A stretch of DNA of 7,529 nucleotides from Bacteroidales bacterium. GTDB taxonomy: Bacteria > Bacteroidota > Bacteroidia > Bacteroidales > UBA3824. The stretch is taken from NCBI GenBank assembly GCA_016287995.1, contig JAEEXW010000127.1:1-7529 (forward strand), in the 5' to 3' direction. Position 1 is the first letter of the stretch. Every line of letters begins with the position of its first letter. The notes beneath the pieces were generated by a model that was given only the letters and a program-made list of their open reading frames with translations, was not told where the DNA came from and did not search any database. Made by a program: the position numbers and the translations under genes. Shown in pieces: positions 5,775-7,529 of this stretch.

Positions 5775-7118
5775 ATGAAAAAAGGAAGAATCATAGTCGT
5801 TGACGATAATTTAGGAATAAGAAACACGCTAAAAATATTATTACCAGCACATTTTGAGGTGGTTGAAACATTGCCGTCGCCGGTAACACTGATTTCGGCT
5901 TTGGAAAAATTTTCCCCGCACGTTGTGCTTTTAGATATGAATTTTACCGCCGATACTGATACCGGCAACGAAGGTTTATATTGGATAACACAAATTAAAA
6001 ACGTTGCGCCAAAAACAGAAGTTGTACTTTTTACCGCTTACGGCGACATAGAACTCGCCGTTGAAGGTATGAAAAAAGGTGCATTCGACTTTGTTACCAA
6101 ACCTTGGGACAACTCCAAATTTTTAACAACCTTGACCGCCGCCCGCGACAAAGCCATGCAAAACGAGACACCCAAAATACAGTCAGAAAACTCTAAAAGC
6201 GGAATGTATTGGGGAATATCGCCTCAAATGGAAAACATAAAACGCACTGTTGAAAAAATCGCTCCAACAGATGCAACTGTCTTAATTACAGGCGAAAACG
6301 GAACAGGAAAAGATGTTTTAGCAAACGAAATCCACAAGTTGTCAACCCGCAAAAGCAAAAAAATGATTGCCGTTGACGCGGGAGCACTTACCGAAACACT
6401 TTTTGAAAGCGAACTTTTCGGATACGTAAAAGGCGCCTTTACTGATGCAAAAACCGACCACGAAGGTAAATTTGAGGCTGCTAATCTTTCAACACTTTTT
6501 CTTGACGAAATAGGAAATATTCCACTGCATCTCCAAGCAAAACTACTGCGCGCAATCCAAAACCGCAAAATCACGAAAGTCGGAGACTCTAAGGAAATTC
6601 CCGTTGATATACGCCTTATCTGCGCTACAAATATGAACCTCGAAAAACTCGTCAGCGACGGAATTTTCAGAGAAGACCTCTATTATAGAATCAACACAAT
6701 AAGCATATGGCTTCCGCCTTTAAGAGAACGATTAGACGATATTATACCTTTGTCAGAAAGATTTATAAAGACATTTAACAAAAAATACAACCGTAACGTC
6801 AAATATATCAGTCCGGAAGGTATAATTACTTTAAGAAAATATTCATGGCCGGGCAATATTCGCGAACTTCAAAACGTTATAGAAAAAGCGGTGATTTTGT
6901 CGGACGGAGAAACGCTAAAAAGCGGTGATTTTCAATTAAACAGCATCTGTAACTCAGCACAAAACGTTCAGATTGCAGCAGAAAGTCTTGAAGATGCCGA
7001 AAAACTTTTGATTCAAAACGCGCTCAATCAATCGGGCGGTAATCTCACATTAGCGGCAAAACAACTTAACATCAGCCGCCCGACACTTTACAGCAAATTA
7101 AAAAAATACAATATATGA
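5775..7118 (+). CDS. NtrC-family sigma-54-dependent response regulator
   Basis: A 447-residue cytoplasmic transcription activator with the standard three domains. The receiver domain (about 4-122) has the acidic pair Asp10-Asp11, phospho-acceptor Asp54, Thr87 and Lys109. The AAA+ domain (about 144-375) has Walker A GENGTGKD (173-180), Walker B LFLDE (241-245), sensor I CATN (283-286), arginine-finger region FREDLYYR (298-305) and sensor II WPGNIREL (358-365). The C-terminal Fis-type helix-turn-helix (about 403-447) has LAAKQLNISRPTLYSKL. Phosphorylation should drive ATPase ring assembly and open sigma-54 promoters. The sigma-54 contact loop reads GAFTDA (220-225) rather than GAFTGA, a variant I recall as frequent in Bacteroidota. 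The receiver is slightly extended after Asp54 (NFTADTDTGNEGLYW). The stop overlaps the ATG of the next gene, an exported TPR protein that is probably its kinase. No sigma-54 promoter was found in the window, so its targets are elsewhere. The length is normal for the family and all catalytic residues are intact. Confidence 0.96.
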   Translation: MKKGRIIVVDDNLGIRNTLKILLPAHFEVVETLPSPVTLISALEKFSPHVVLLDMNFTADTDTGNEGLYWITQIKNVAPKTEVVLFTAYGDIELAVEGMKKGAFDFVTKPWDNSKFLTTLTAARDKAMQNETPKIQSENSKSGMYWGISPQMENIKRTVEKIAPTDATVLITGENGTGKDVLANEIHKLSTRKSKKMIAVDAGALTETLFESELFGYVKGAFTDAKTDHEGKFEAANLSTLFLDEIGNIPLHLQAKLLRAIQNRKITKVGDSKEIPVDIRLICATNMNLEKLVSDGIFREDLYYRINTISIWLPPLRERLDDIIPLSERFIKTFNKKYNRNVKYISPEGIITLRKYSWPGNIRELQNVIEKAVILSDGETLKSGDFQLNSICNSAQNVQIAAESLEDAEKLLIQNALNQSGGNLTLAAKQLNISRPTLYSKLKKYNI

Positions 7119-7529
7119 AACCTAAGATTTTTTTTAACATATTAACTTTTCTTTTAATCCTCTTTTCGCCGGCCGCTGTCTTCGGACAAGAGGCTGACGA
7201 TATTTTTATTGACCCCGCACAAAATAAAATCGACAGCCTTTTAAGCCGTGCAAAAAACGCTGATGATGACAGCGTAAAAGCAGGCAGTTACACTCAAATC
7301 GCTTTTATAACAAGCAGCGTTGACACAACAATAAAATACGCAAGACTTTCCCTTCAATACTGCAAAGAAACGGATACGCTACTCAAAGCCAGAGACTACG
7401 ATTATCTCGGTTTTGCTTATTGGATGCAAGACGAGTCTCGAACGTCACTTTCATACCTTTTTAAAACGGTGGATTTATGCAAAAAACGAAAAAAAATAAA
7501 AGCAGCGTCACACACATTTCTTATTATCG
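7115..7529 (+). CDS. Exported TPR protein, N-terminal part; probable sensor histidine kinase
   Basis: Starts at the ATG at 7115, which overlaps the regulator's TGA as ATGA, and runs 138 codons to the right edge without a stop. Residues 1-24 are a signal peptide (MKPK, then a hydrophobic stretch at 5-17, likely cleavage after Gly24 or Gln25). Residues about 52-123 look like two tetratricopeptide repeats: a helix pair around 55-85 (SYTQIAFITSSVDTTIKYA) and another around 92-121 with LGFAYWMQD. In Bacteroidota, proteins that begin this way (signal peptide, then periplasmic TPRs) usually continue into a membrane helix and a HisKA/HATPase_c kinase, less often a SpoIIE or LuxR-type output. Translational coupling to an NtrC-type response regulator favours the kinase, which would make the pair one two-component system. 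The kinase domain itself lies outside the window, so that part is inference. Confidence 0.8.
   Translation, partial: MKPKIFFNILTFLLILFSPAAVFGQEADDIFIDPAQNKIDSLLSRAKNADDDSVKAGSYTQIAFITSSVDTTIKYARLSLQYCKETDTLLKARDYDYLGFAYWMQDESRTSLSYLFKTVDLCKKRKKIKAASHTFLII

Noticed and set aside
6224..6574. 116-codon minus-strand frame inside the sigma-54 regulator
   Set aside because: It is antisense to the AAA+ core, whose motifs fix the plus-strand reading; serine-rich shadow translation.

Overview
The window looks like chromosomal DNA from a Bacteroidota bacterium, probably Bacteroidales. It is AT-rich, most starts lack a Shine-Dalgarno sequence, and upstream regions carry TAnnTTTG-type -7 boxes with TTTG/TTG about 18-21 bases further upstream. 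The protein families also fit: a beta-propeller sensor, a sugar-binding sensor of the type found in Bacteroides hybrid two-component systems, an NtrC-type regulator with a GAFTDA loop, and a TPR sensor beginning. No mobile element, CRISPR array, rRNA or tRNA was seen.

Left part (1-3614, minus strand). A two-gene signalling operon. The first gene encodes a membrane-anchored protein that joins an RbsB-like periplasmic sugar-binding domain to a cytoplasmic SpoIIE-type PP2C phosphatase. Eight bases downstream begins a secreted beta-propeller sensor gene, which is open to the left edge of the window, so its output domain is not visible.

Intergenic region (3615-3947). It holds two plausible minus-strand promoters for the operon, repeated TACAnnTGTA dyads overlapping them, a plus-strand promoter-like element, and a strong hairpin with a T-rich tail on the plus strand. 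Together the last two could define a non-coding RNA of about 100 nt.

Middle (3948-5678, minus strand). A polytopic inner-membrane protein with a helical, TPR-like C-terminal half. From memory it resembles the Bacteroidota family DUF6057, whose function is unknown.

Right part (5775-7529, plus strand). Divergently transcribed from a 96-base spacer are an NtrC-family sigma-54 response regulator and, overlapping it by ATGA, the start of an exported TPR protein. The latter is most likely the regulator's cognate sensor histidine kinase, but it is cut by the window edge.

Overall this is a signalling-rich locus: three extracytoplasmic input modules (sugar-binding, propeller, TPR) lie within 7.5 kb and at least two different output chemistries are visible (SpoIIE dephosphorylation and sigma-54 activation). 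The most unusual item is the sugar-binding/SpoIIE fusion. The most speculative is the small RNA candidate.
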